Source of the DNA: Candidatus Hydrogenedentota bacterium
GTDB lineage: Bacteria > Hydrogenedentota > Hydrogenedentia > Hydrogenedentales > SLHB01
Length of the DNA stretch: 33,122 nucleotides
Direction: 5' to 3'
Assembly: GCA_016215105.1 (NCBI GenBank)
Contig: JACRLJ010000105.1
Coordinates: 1 to 33,122, forward strand
The notes under the pieces were generated by a model. The model saw only the letters and a program-made list of their open reading frames with translations, was not told the DNA's origin and did no database searches. Each line of letters begins with the position of its first letter. Position 1 is the stretch's first letter. Positions 1 to 7,761 of the stretch are shown here, in pieces. The position numbers were made by a program, and so were the translations under genes.

Positions 1-2445
1 GAGGTGAACCCCGACACGGCTTCACTAAACGTGACTGTCACCGGAATGGGGTTGGAGTTCGTAGTTGACGATGTCGCTGAACTCATGCTTACCGTCGGAC
101 TGACGCTGTCGTACGTTCGAGAGAATTGGCTTGCGGCCGTATTGTTGTTTCCGGCCGCATCGGCACACACGCCGCCCGCGATGTTTGCCGTAACCACACC
201 TTGGCCACTTGGAGTCAGGCTAAAACTGTAACTTGCGCCCGAACCAGCGAACCCGCTCAGAGTGGCGTTGCTGACGCTGATATCGCTCGAAGTGAATCCG
301 GTTACGCTCTCGCTAAACGTCACCGTCACCGGAATTGGGCTCGCGTTTGTAACGGACGGCGCCCCTGAGCTGAAAGCCACCGCCGGGGCGGTGTTGTCGA
401 CCGTTACGGTCGAACTTGGACCCGCCGCGGGCGCGCTATTGCTCAACGCGTCGGTAGCGGTTCCGGCAGCGATAGTGATCCCCAGAGTGCCGTCTCCGGT
501 CACGCTGGACAGGGTTACCGTCCGAGTCACCGTTCCGCTACCGGTTACGGACACCGTTGCTGCAGCCGTGCCCGTCGTCATCAACGTGACGGCGCCTGCG
601 TTGAGCGTAACGGACACCGCGTTGTCGTAGGTGACCGTATAGTCGACCGGACCGCTCCGAGTCACTGAAGCGGACGGACCGCTCAGATTTACCGCTATGG
701 AAAGGCTGCTCACCGTGAACGTGGCGCTGGGACCGGCCGAAGGAGCGGCGTTGCCAGCGGTGTCGCTCGCGGTTCCGGCGCCGATAGAAATACCCAGCGT
801 GCCGTCACCCGTAATACTGGACAGGGTCACGGTGCGTGATGTTGCGCCGGTACCCGAAACGGAGATAGTGGCGGCCGCGGTGCCTGTGGCATTCAGGGTC
901 ACATCGCCTGTCCCTAATGTGACGGTGTCGGCGCCACCGTAGGCTACCGTGTACGATACCGGTCCAGTCGCCGTGATCGTAGCTGAAGGCGCTCCAACAG
1001 AGATCGTTGGCGCCACCGAGTCATAAGTGAAACCGAGGGAGTTGGAGAGCGAATTCGGGTTGCCTACGGTGTCGGTGCAGACTCCCACCCCGATGACAGC
1101 GCTGAATGCGCCTTGGCTGACGGGGGTAAGGGTGAAGCTGTACAGCACTCCGCCGCCGCTGAATCCGCTCACTGTTGCGTTGGTTGGAGTAATATCCCCC
1201 GAGACCAAGTTTGCACTTGACTCGCTCAAGGTTACGGTGACGGTTACCGCACTATTAACCGAGCCGGACGAGCCACTGGCCAGGGTAACCGTCGGACCTG
1301 CGCTGTCGTACGTGCGGGTAAACTGTGTTGCGGCTGCGTTGCCGTTGCCGGCCGCGTCTACGCAGACCCCGCCGGCAATGTCGGCCGTAACCGTGCCTTG
1401 ACCGCTCGGAGTCAGGTTGAAACTGAAACTCGAGCCGGAGCCGGAGAAACCACTCACACTGGCGTTGCTCGCCGTGATGTCTCCCGAAGTGAATCCCGTT
1501 ACGCTCTCGCCAAACGTCACGGTAACCGGAATAGGGGTGGTATTCGTCGGCGACGATGTGACCGAACTCATGCTCACTGCCGGGGCGACAGAGTCGTACG
1601 TCCGGGAGAATTGGGGGGCTGCCCCGTTACCGTTGCCCGCGGTGTCTGTACAGACTCCACCGGCGACGTCCGCCGTGACGGCGCCTTGGCCAGTCGGGGT
1701 CAGGCTGAAGCTGTAACTCGAGCCCGAACCGGCAAAACCGCTCACCGTGGCGTTGCCTGCGCTGATGTCTCCCGATGTAAAGCCGGTCACGGATTCGCTG
1801 AAGGTCACCGTTACCGGAATAGGGCTTGTATTCGTCGGACTCGATGCCGGCGAACTCATGGCTACAGTCGGAGGCACGGAGTCGTAGGTCCGGGACAACT
1901 GCGTTGCGGCGGTGTTGCCATTTCCGGCTGCGTCTACACACACTCCACCGGCGATATCGGCTGTAACCGCGCCTTGGCCGCTGGGAGTGAGGTTGAAGCT
2001 GTAGCTCGAGCCCGAACCGGCGAAGCCACTTACCGTGGCATTGCCCGCGGTGATGTCTCCGGACGTGAAGCCGGTAACACCCTCGCTGAATGTTACAGTT
2101 ACGGGAATTGGGTTGGAATTTGTGGTGGCGCCGGCCGCTGAGCTCATACTCACGGTTGGAGCCACGGAGTCATAGGTCCGGGAGAGCTGCGTCGCGGCGG
2201 TATTGCTGTTTCCGGCCACGTCCACACATACTCCTGCGGCGATATCCGCGGTAACCGTGCCTTGGCCACTGGGCGTCAAGTTGAAGCTATAACTTGCGCC
2301 GGAGCCCGCAAATCCACTCACGGTTGCATTGCTTGCGCTGATGTCCCCGGAGGTGAACCCCGTCACGCTCTCGCTAAAGGTCACCGTCACCGGGATAGGG
2401 CTGGTATTCGTCGGTGAGGCCGTTACCGAACTCATGCTCACGGTC
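1..2445 (-). repeat. Tandem 288-nt (96-aa) Ig-like coding repeats
   Basis: Equivalent codons recur at 2433, 2145, 1857, 1569 and 1281, exactly 288 nt apart, and again at 372 and 84. Between about 380 and 1000 lie two copies of a different Ig-like unit with a 312-nt (104-aa) period (equivalent bases at 799 and 487). The copies are alike at DNA level as well as protein level, so the array can grow or shrink by recombination, and short-read assembly may have collapsed copies. Confidence 0.85.
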
Positions 2446-4451
2446 GGAGCCGTGGTATCCAAGGTGATGGTCATGGTGTCCGCGCTCGAAGTTAGCGGCT
2501 GCGCATCCGTACCCGTGACGCTGAATGGATTCGCGCCCGCGGACAACGTGCCGGAGTACGACCATGTTGTCAGGCCGGCAGTGTAGGTCACACCACTGGT
2601 CGAGCCGTTCACCTGAATCGTGACCAGAGTGCTGTCGCAGGTTCCGGCGAGCGTCAATGAGGCGTTGTTGGTGGTGTAATCCACGCCGGCGCCGTTGCCG
2701 CCATCAGTCGTAATCACCGGCGCTGGGGGCGGTGTTCCGGAAGATGAGTACGATGCGAACGCCCCCTGGCTGGCGTTGTAGTAAGTCCCGGAAGAAGATT
2801 GTTCCAGCCGCACTGCACGAATCATGTATGTGGCGCTGCCTCCGAGCGGGGAGGTGTCGGAATACGCTGTGCCCACGACCAGGGAACCGCCGTTAAGCTT
2901 AGTAAATGGGCCGCTGGCCAACGCAGATCGGTAGACGTTGTATCCGAGTATCCCGGTGTCGGCCGACGCTGTCCAGGAGAGGTCCGCGTTGCCCCCGGAA
3001 GGAGTCGCTGAAACGGCTGTCGGCGGAAGCACGTACTGAAGGCGAAGGGTGGGGTCACCCATCAAGGCGATATGCACCTGGCTTGCGGAGTAGCTCATGT
3101 AATACAACGAACTGGTGGTGGACAACTGCATCCCGTGTCCGATGGTCTTCCCTAATCCCATGTGGTGGATGAACCAGTGAGGACGCGCGACCCAGCATGA
3201 GGTCAGCCCGTAAGTTGGGTTGCACAGCGGCGCGCGTAGAAAGTTGTTCGAGTTGTCCCAATCTCCAAAGTAGCTGCCAAACAGCATTTGGAACATCGCG
3301 CGATAGGTGCTGGCCGCGTAGTCACTAGTGCTCGCAATCCCGCTCGCGCTGGTGTAGTTTCCCGCTCCCGTTCCATAGGCCAAGAGGTAGTCGTTTGACG
3401 TCAGGGTGGACCAGCTTCCTGCGGAAACGTTCGCTGCCCCAACCAATGCCGAAAACCGCCAGCCAGTCTGCGCCGGCCCCTCCGCCAAACTCGTAAAGTT
3501 GTCGGAAACCAGCGCTCGGGCCTGCGCGGTTGTCGTCTTCTGACGAAAGTCGTGGTCTTTGTTGAGATACTGCCGCAAGAGTTCCTGCTCGCTCAACGAA
3601 AACGCGGGCATATTAGCCAAGTCCACACGGCCAACCGAAAGCTCGACCGTCGTGGGAATGGTGGATTGGTCGTACTTGAGGTCCCCGGGCGTATTGCGAT
3701 TGCGCGTGTCCGTGGCGGTGGTTGTGTTCACGGTGGTGTCTGTCCAGGTCCCGGTCATTTCGCCGTAGAATACGTCCGTCGGCCAAGCGCCTTGGTGATC
3801 CGCATGGCCGTCGGGATTCAAGTTTCCCGAGTAGGGCACTGGCACGTGACCGAACAGGAATACTGCCTTGACGTTTGTCGTGTCCGCCGTATAGTCCGTC
3901 TGGATCAGCGACTTGACACTGGAAACCGTGTCCGTGCGGTTCACGTCGTGGCGCAAGACGGTCCAGCCGTCACCGATGAGGTCTTGTTCCAGACGGGCCA
4001 ATTCCGTGGACAAGGGGGAGCTAAACGAGTTATCCACGATCAGAATCATCTTACCCCGGCTCTCCACCAAGGGAATCTGAATACCGGAGTATACGTAGCC
4101 CCGCCGGCCCGAGGTAATCGTTGCGTCGGTCTGGAACAGCAAGTATTCGTACGCCGTGCCCAGCGACACGGTCGTGTCGATGTACTGGGTCGCCGTGCTG
4201 GCCAGAGTGGCCAGAAACGAGGCCCAGGTCGTGTCCGTATCCAGCTTGCGGTAAACGTAGATTGACCCCGTGCCCGTCGAGGCAGGCCAGTTCAACGTGA
4301 TCTGCGGCGGGGAGTCCTGAACCACCGCGCTCGCCTGGATAGCCCAGTCCTGCGAAATGGTTGCGTACGATGAGGCAGGGATGAGCACTGAGAATAGCGC
4401 GGCGATGACCAGAGTCCTGAACCGCATTCTTCTCGTAAGCCATCTGCCCAT
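1..4451 (-). CDS. Giant exported protein: C25-like region, Fn3 and tandem Ig-like repeats (partial, C-terminus beyond window)
   Basis: The minus strand is open from ATG 4451 to the window edge (at least 1483 residues); I followed it through without a stop. The ATG has a GGAG 8 nt upstream. Residues 1-30 form a signal peptide (basic start, LVIAALFSVLIPASSYA). From about residue 130 to 470 the protein resembles gingipain-type C25 peptidases: ILIVDNS, VFLFGHVPVPYSGN, and near the end MGDPTLRL. I did not pin down a catalytic His/Cys pair, so activity is uncertain. An Fn3 domain follows (about 474-569), then an Ig-like linker domain (about 575-670), then tandem Ig-like repeats of the Big_12 type (TNTSPIPVTVTFSE, AGNSNTAATQLSRTYDS), with two copies of a second repeat type between them. 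It is probably a large surface or adhesin-like protein. A C-terminal sorting signal would lie outside the window. A sigma54-type site lies about 160 bases upstream of the start. Confidence 0.85.
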   Translation of the reverse strand, partial: MGRWLTRRMRFRTLVIAALFSVLIPASSYATISQDWAIQASAVVQDSPPQITLNWPASTGTGSIYVYRKLDTDTTWASFLATLASTATQYIDTTVSLGTAYEYLLFQTDATITSGRRGYVYSGIQIPLVESRGKMILIVDNSFSSPLSTELARLEQDLIGDGWTVLRHDVNRTDTVSSVKSLIQTDYTADTTNVKAVFLFGHVPVPYSGNLNPDGHADHQGAWPTDVFYGEMTGTWTDTTVNTTTATDTRNRNTPGDLKYDQSTIPTTVELSVGRVDLANMPAFSLSEQELLRQYLNKDHDFRQKTTTAQARALVSDNFTSLAEGPAQTGWRFSALVGAANVSAGSWSTLTSNDYLLAYGTGAGNYTSASGIASTSDYAASTYRAMFQMLFGSYFGDWDNSNNFLRAPLCNPTYGLTSCWVARPHWFIHHMGLGKTIGHGMQLSTTSSLYYMSYSASQVHIALMGDPTLRLQYVLPPTAVSATPSGGNADLSWTASADTGILGYNVYRSALASGPFTKLNGGSLVVGTAYSDTSPLGGSATYMIRAVRLEQSSSGTYYNASQGAFASYSSSGTPPPAPVITTDGGNGAGVDYTTNNASLTLAGTCDSTLVTIQVNGSTSGVTYTAGLTTWSYSGTLSAGANPFSVTGTDAQPLTSSADTMTITLDTTAPTVSMSSVTASPTNTSPIPVTVTFSESVTGFTSGDISASNATVSGFAGSGASYSFNLTPSGQGTVTADIAAGVCVDVAGNSNTAATQLSRTYDSVAPTVSMSSAAGATTNSNPIPVTVTFSEGVTGFTSGDITAGNATVSGFAGSGSSYSFNLTPSGQGAVTADIAGGVCVDAAGNGNTAATQLSRTYDSVPPTVAMSSPASSPTNTSPIPVTVTFSESVTGFTSGDISAGNATVSGFAGSGSSYSFSLTPTGQGAVTADVAGGVCTDTAGNGNGAAPQFSRTYDSVAPAVSMSSVTSSPTNTTPIPVTVTFGESVTGFTSGDITASNASVSGFSGSGSSFSFNLTPSGQGTVTADIAGGVCVDAAGNGNAAATQFTRTYDSAGPTVTLASGSSGSVNSAVTVTVTLSESSANLVSGDITPTNATVSGFSGGGVLYSFTLTPVSQGAFSAVIGVGVCTDTVGNPNSLSNSLGFTYDSVAPTISVGAPSATITATGPVSYTVAYGGADTVTLGTGDVTLNATGTAAATISVSGTGATSRTVTLSSITGDGTLGISIGAGTASDTAGNAAPSAGPSATFTVSSLSIAVNLSGPSASVTRSGPVDYTVTYDNAVSVTLNAGAVTLMTTGTAAATVSVTGSGTVTRTVTLSSVTGDGTLGITIAAGTATDALSNSAPAAGPSSTVTVDNTAPAVAFSSGAPSVTNASPIPVTVTFSESVTGFTSSDISVSNATLSGFAGSGASYSFSLTPSGQGVVTANIAGGVCADAAGNNNTAASQFSRTYDSVSPTVSMSSATSSTTNSNPIPVTVTFSEAVSGFT

Positions 4452-4613
4452 CGAGTTCACTCCATCCGTAGAAATTCTAACAAGACCCGCGCCCCGCGGC
4501 GGACGGGCCGCCGGGTGCTATCGCGGTGGCTACGGTAGGGCCTCTTGTTAGGGTCTCTTGGGATCCACTGCCGTGGACCGCGAGCGGAAAAGTAGTCGTG
4601 CCCGCCATTTCCA

Positions 4614-4629
4614 GGCAAGGCGCGTGCCA
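4614..4629 (-). promoter_or_regulatory. Sigma54 (RpoN) -24/-12 promoter for the giant surface protein
   Basis: On the minus strand the bases read TGGCACGCGCCTTGCC, against the consensus TGGCACG-N4-TTGCW, so only the last base differs. GG and GC are separated by exactly 10 bases as sigma54 requires. Initiation would fall near 4604, giving a leader of about 150 nt to the ATG at 4451. An NtrC-type activator would be needed; none is encoded in this window. Confidence 0.7.
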
Positions 4630-4772
4630 TTTATCTTCATTCGTCGCAAGACAAATAGCACTCATATCTTAGGCGACTTCGCGCCGACACCACACTCGCG
4701 AAATCTTGGCAACAAACGCTCACTTTGACAATTCTCCGTCACTCGAACGGGAGACTCGTGACAAAACGAGCG

Positions 4773-4810
4773 CGCCGCGACCGAACTCCAGCAGGAGTCT
4801 GGCCGCGGCG
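4773..4810. terminator. Strong imperfect hairpin downstream of PEP-CTERM gene
   Basis: Two 17-base arms (4773-4789 and 4794-4810) pair at 14 positions plus a possible G-U, around an AGCA loop. Read on the minus strand the hairpin lies 128 nt after the PEP-CTERM stop and a short T run (TTTT) follows, so it may end that transcript. It could also be an activator site, since it lies about 145-180 bp upstream of the sigma54-type site at 4614-4629. Confidence 0.4.
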
Positions 4811-4937
4811 AAAATCCTACAATTTCCTAATCGAGATTATCTCTCTCGCTGCCCACATCACGTTTACTTCCAGTCCTCAAACTTACGACCTACAGCCAGC
4901 GTGGGTAGCAGAGTTTGTCTTTCAGAACATCTGCGGT

Positions 4938-5924
4938 TTACTTCTCCGATTTCCAATGCTTGATTCTCCGAGCTCCGAGCATACCGGCGCCCATGCAACC
5001 CAGCATGATCATCGTGATTGGTTCGGGAACCGGCGGGACAGTAACCTGCGGCGTGGTGCCGTAGTCGTTTCCGCAGTCTTCGGTCCAGAACGAGCGTACG
5101 TTGACGCCACTGGCTCCGTTCAGGTTATGGGCCGTCAGCCACGCTTCGCTAAGGTAAACCTCGATTACATTATGGTCATACGGGTTCCAATCCAAAGGTG
5201 ACGTACTTGCGTACGGAAACGTGTTTGGATGGTTCTGGTTATCCCATTGACCTGTTGCAAGCAGACCGAGGAAGGGATCAATAGCCTGGCCGCCAGAAAC
5301 GATGTCACTATAGGCAAACGCTGTACCTGCGGTGCTGGCGGCAGTCAGGTCCGTAGCGGCGCCGGTTCGGATTTGGTTGGGTGCAACGCCGGTATACGCC
5401 AGTCCAGACGTGAACCACGGGTTAAGGGTGTTGTTTGACACATACACGTGTCCTGCGGTGTACCCATTATTTCCATTAGTCTCGATGGCGAGGTCGTAGC
5501 TACCATTGCTTCCGAAATCTAGGAAGAGGTCCCCCGGCAGGTATGTCGGGGCGCTGCCACCCCAATTGGCCACGCCGTTTCGATCAAAACCCGTTACAAC
5601 AGCCAGATACAGGCCTTGGCCGCTCGGCGAGGTGTTGTCGTAATACGCGTACATCGCCTCCAAGTCGTAGTTTTGTCCGCCGTAGCCCGGGCCGACGTAA
5701 CCATTGGTTCCGACACTGTCTTCCACCCACACTGCATAGCCTCCCGCTGTGGGAGTGAATGCGAGGAGTCCGGGATCTACCGCCCCGTATATAGCAGCCA
5801 TATTCACGTCCCAGTCCGCGATACTGCCGTCGACCAGCGTCGGGGTTGCGCCTGCCGAGTATGGCAACATCGCGAGCGCAGCTGCCAGAATTGGCACTGC
5901 AATTTGTAGCCGTAGCACCTTCAT
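4938..5924 (-). CDS. PEP-CTERM sorting domain protein (328 aa)
   Basis: The chosen start is ATG 5924, which has AGAGGAGG 8 nt upstream and begins directly with a signal peptide (MKVLRLQIAVPILAAALAML, cleavage after about residue 26). A longer frame to 5987 runs into the leader hairpin and is rejected. The body has no family I can name; it is rich in Gly, Asn, Thr and aromatic residues, as exported structural proteins are. The C-terminus is a textbook sorting tail: VPEP at residue 299, a hydrophobic segment (MIMLGCMGAGMLGA), then the basic end RRIKHWKSEK. Exosortase is expected to cleave near the PEP motif and release or anchor the protein at the outer surface. Its leader resembles that of the gene starting at 6886. 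Confidence 0.9.
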   Translation of the reverse strand: MKVLRLQIAVPILAAALAMLPYSAGATPTLVDGSIADWDVNMAAIYGAVDPGLLAFTPTAGGYAVWVEDSVGTNGYVGPGYGGQNYDLEAMYAYYDNTSPSGQGLYLAVVTGFDRNGVANWGGSAPTYLPGDLFLDFGSNGSYDLAIETNGNNGYTAGHVYVSNNTLNPWFTSGLAYTGVAPNQIRTGAATDLTAASTAGTAFAYSDIVSGGQAIDPFLGLLATGQWDNQNHPNTFPYASTSPLDWNPYDHNVIEVYLSEAWLTAHNLNGASGVNVRSFWTEDCGNDYGTTPQVTVPPVPEPITMIMLGCMGAGMLGARRIKHWKSEK

Positions 5925-5963
5925 TACCCTATCCTCCTCTCGGGGCTGCCGCACCCAGCAGGG

Positions 5964-6046
5964 AAAAACAAAAAAAGGCCTGCGCAAGAAAACCCTCGTT
6001 TCTTGCGCAGGCCTTAGTTCTCGTACCTAAACCATTGCCCTTATCT
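5964..6046 (-). promoter_or_regulatory. Attenuator-like leader with perfect 17-bp hairpin and T tract
   Basis: On the minus strand a 17-bp perfect stem (5975-5991 with 5999-6015; AAGGCCTGCGCAAGAAA arm, 7-nt loop) is followed by seven T, one G and five T, the form of an intrinsic terminator. It lies between the promoter at 6053-6081 and the PEP-CTERM start at 5924, so it would stop most transcripts before the gene unless read-through is controlled. The bases before the stem (AAGGGCA..GG, then AGAACT) match those in the leader at 6744-6820. Confidence 0.7.
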
Positions 6047-6052
6047 TTATCC

Positions 6053-6081
6053 ATGTTACCATTGGTGTTCCCGCGTGTCAA
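6053..6081 (-). promoter_or_regulatory. Sigma70-like promoter of the minus-strand PEP-CTERM gene
   Basis: On the minus strand TTGACA (6081-6076) is followed after exactly 17 bases by TAACAT (6058-6053). An A tract (CCCCAAAAAACTTC) lies just upstream, as in the promoter at 6709-6737. Initiation is expected near 6046. Confidence 0.7.
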
Positions 6082-6137
6082 GAAGTTTTTTGGGGACCAC
6101 AATCCGCGCGTAAGGGTTGTGTTGGTCCGGCGCTCTT

Positions 6138-6186
6138 GTGGCTTGGCCTTCCAGGCCACGGTTCTTGGGCAAGATGCCCAAGCCAC
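6138..6186. repeat. Nested palindromic intergenic element
   Basis: Outer arms GTGGCTTGG (6138-6146) and CCAAGCCAC (6178-6186) enclose two further inverted repeats: GGCC..GGCC around 6145-6156, and CTTGGGCA-AGA-TGCCCAAG at 6164-6182. The form suggests a REP-like repeat or MITE remnant. No second copy is visible in this window. Confidence 0.5.
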
Positions 6187-6517
6187 ATTGCGTCCCCCTC
6201 TTGATGCTATTTGTGTGGGTGAGCGCTCCGTTTGACTGGGGTGTACAGCAAATGCGCCGTTACTTACGCGCGGATTGTGGTGGGGATTACTTTGGTTCCT
6301 AGAGTGACTCGAAGCGCGGCCAGAAGGCCTTCCCCCTATGGCAGAACTCCGCGAAGGCCAGCACCGGTGTCAACAGCCTTCAAACGCTTTCAGGCCGCAC
6401 GGCGCCATTTGGAGGAGCTGGCGGAAGTCCCAGGAATGGCCTCCCGATATTGTCCCGGGGGGCAAGGGAGCGTTTGCGCTGGCGCGCGACGTCGAAATGA
6501 CCGCACAGCGCTAGCAA

Positions 6518-6637
6518 TCCGGCCAGAAAGTTGGTCTTTTGACGCGGCGCAGCCAGAATGCATCTGCAAGTTGTTCAATACCAGCGCTGGATCGTGCGGG
6601 GTTTTGCTATGTGGAGACTTTCTGGCCGCGCCTCTAG
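6518..6637 (+). repeat. 120-nt dispersed repeat, copy A
   Basis: It aligns without gaps to 32710-32829 in the same orientation, with 96 of 120 bases identical by my count. Its ends carry inverted GGCCAGAAAG (6521-6530) and CTTTCTGGCC. In the middle most differences fall at every third base and leave the plus-strand peptide CKLxNTSAGSCGVxL nearly unchanged, which hints at a coding origin. There is no start codon or ribosome site, so I do not call a gene. Confidence 0.8.
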
Positions 6638-6668
6638 TCTGGACGGAAGTGAACCAAATTCGAGGACA

Positions 6669-6687
6669 GCGGGCCGGACCGGCCCGC
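6669..6687. promoter_or_regulatory. 19-bp dyad upstream of PEP-CTERM promoter
   Basis: GCGGGCCGG (6669-6677) and CCGGCCCGC (6679-6687) form a perfect inverted repeat around one A. It ends 21 bases upstream of the -35 box at 6709, where a regulator could bind. No T tract follows on the plus strand, so a terminator role is less likely. Confidence 0.35.
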
Positions 6688-6708
6688 GAAAATGGCCAAA
6701 AAAACTTC

Positions 6709-6737
6709 TTGACAAATAGGATACTTTGGGCTAGAGT
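6709..6737 (+). promoter_or_regulatory. Sigma70-like promoter of the PEP-CTERM gene at 6886
   Basis: TTGACA (6709-6714), a 17-base spacer and TAGAGT (6732-6737). The bases before it (CCAAAAAAACTTC) match those before the minus-strand promoter at 6053-6081. Initiation is expected near 6744. Confidence 0.7.
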
Positions 6738-6743
6738 CATATT

Positions 6744-6820
6744 TGTTAGGCAAGGGCATAGGTTGGATTTCAAGAACTCAGGCCTGCGCAAGAAAAGAGT
6801 ATTTTCTTGCGCAGGCCTTT
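6744..6820 (+). promoter_or_regulatory. Matching attenuator-like leader with 17-bp hairpin
   Basis: A perfect 17-bp stem (6780-6796 with 6802-6818, loop GAGTA) has almost the same arm as the hairpin at 5975-6015. It is followed by TTTCTGTTCTCC, a weaker T tract. The upstream leader bases AAGGGCATAGG and CAAGAACTC match the other leader. The hairpin ends about 67 nt before the ATG at 6886. Confidence 0.65.
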
Positions 6821-6885
6821 CTGTTCTCCGCGACGATTGGCGTGGTGGAAAGATCCTTGGGGTTAGGCCGAGAAAGGAGCGCACG

Positions 6886-7542
6886 ATGAGCACGGGAAGG
6901 CGAGTACTAACGTCATTAGCCCTTGTTCTCGCTTCGGGGGCGGCGTTGGCGGACAGCGTAGTGTTTCTCGATGGCTTCGAGAGTTACAGTTCCGGCTCCA
7001 TCTTGAACTGGACACCACCAGTGAGTTCACCATGGACCCTGAGCAATGGCACAATTGACTTGATTCATACGGGTAACTATGCGTTAAGTGCATCAGCCGG
7101 ACTGGACTTGCTCAACGGCCAATCGTTCTTCCTGGATATGGACGGCTCGACCCATCAGGCAGGTCTGCTGGACCTTCACAATATCCTGACACCTGGCCAG
7201 CAATACCAACTCGACTTCATTGTGTCCGGTAACCAGCGTGGCAATATAGGCTACACGACTTCCGATACGGTGGATGTAGCTCTGCTTCAAGGCTCCACTG
7301 CGATCAGTCTTGTCAACACTACCCTAGCCCACAACGCCCCGTGGCAAATTCAGAATGCTACGTTTACCTACCAGAGCGGTGACATCATTCGGTTCAGGGA
7401 CCTTGGGTCGACGGACAACGTGGGGTACTTGCTCGACAACGTTCGGATTTCGGCGGTTCCGGAACCCATCAGTATGGTGATGCTCGGCTTCCTTGGCGCT
7501 GGGATGCTTGGCGTAAGAAAGCTGAAAGGCAAGAAACAATAA
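6886..7542 (+). CDS. PEP-CTERM sorting domain protein (218 aa)
   Basis: ATG 6886 has AAAGGAG 6 nt upstream and begins a signal peptide (VLTSLALVLASGAALA, cleavage after about residue 22). The mature part opens with FLDGFESYSSGS and ends with GYLLDNVRIS, a pattern common in beta-sandwich, lectin-like PEP-CTERM proteins. I infer a carbohydrate-binding-like fold without naming the family. The sorting tail starts at residue 191: VPEPISMVMLGFLGAGMLG and a basic end (RKLKGKKQ). It has Phe where the other two tails have Cys. It is probably an exosortase substrate placed in or on the EPS matrix. Its promoter and leader resemble those of the divergent PEP-CTERM gene. Confidence 0.9.
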   Translation: MSTGRRVLTSLALVLASGAALADSVVFLDGFESYSSGSILNWTPPVSSPWTLSNGTIDLIHTGNYALSASAGLDLLNGQSFFLDMDGSTHQAGLLDLHNILTPGQQYQLDFIVSGNQRGNIGYTTSDTVDVALLQGSTAISLVNTTLAHNAPWQIQNATFTYQSGDIIRFRDLGSTDNVGYLLDNVRISAVPEPISMVMLGFLGAGMLGVRKLKGKKQ

Positions 7543-7761
7543 TTGAATGTTGCGTAAGATCGATGCGCACTAGAGGCGCGTCGTAATTCGGATTCGCGTG
7601 TGGGAGGAAATTGGGACAACTGGAGGGTGAATCAGATAATAAGCACGACAGTAGTACGCGGCAAGAAGAGGTAACAGTGTGAGTAGGCGAAACCAAACAG
7701 TTGGCGCGAAGGGCGAGGTAGGTGGCTGGGAGCGCGCAGAGAGAAAAGGAGGTAACAACGA

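Larger units (their letters stand above)
4452..4937. other. Intergenic spacer with sigma54-type site and hairpin
   Basis: This 486-base stretch separates the stop of the minus-strand PEP-CTERM gene from the start of the giant surface protein. It holds a minus-strand sigma54-type site (4614-4629) and a strong imperfect hairpin (4773-4810). I see no convincing gene in it. The short open frames have no family resemblance or good start signals. Confidence 0.6.
5925..6885. other. Divergent structured spacer between two PEP-CTERM genes
   Basis: These 961 bases hold two outward-facing promoters with matching leaders and hairpins, a palindromic repeat (6138-6186), one copy of a 120-nt repeat (6518-6637) and a 19-bp dyad (6669-6687). 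The frame of the gene starting at 6886 is open back to 6232, but that part crosses the repeats and the promoter, and the good ribosome site and signal peptide place the start at 6886. I see no gene in the spacer. Confidence 0.7.

Noticed and set aside
1281-2445. CRISPR-like array from regular repeats
   Set aside because: The 288-nt units are coding Ig domains without spacers.
4-3261. Many plus-strand open frames of 60-250 codons
   Set aside because: They are antisense to the continuous minus-strand giant gene, lack ribosome sites, and their repeats only mirror its Ig repeats.
6744-6820. c-di-GMP (GEMM) riboswitch in the leader
   Set aside because: The conserved GEMM core and its two-stem layout are absent; only one hairpin is visible.
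6232-6885. N-terminal extension of the PEP-CTERM protein at 6886
   Set aside because: It crosses the repeat, promoter and hairpin; the signal peptide and ribosome site place the start at 6886.
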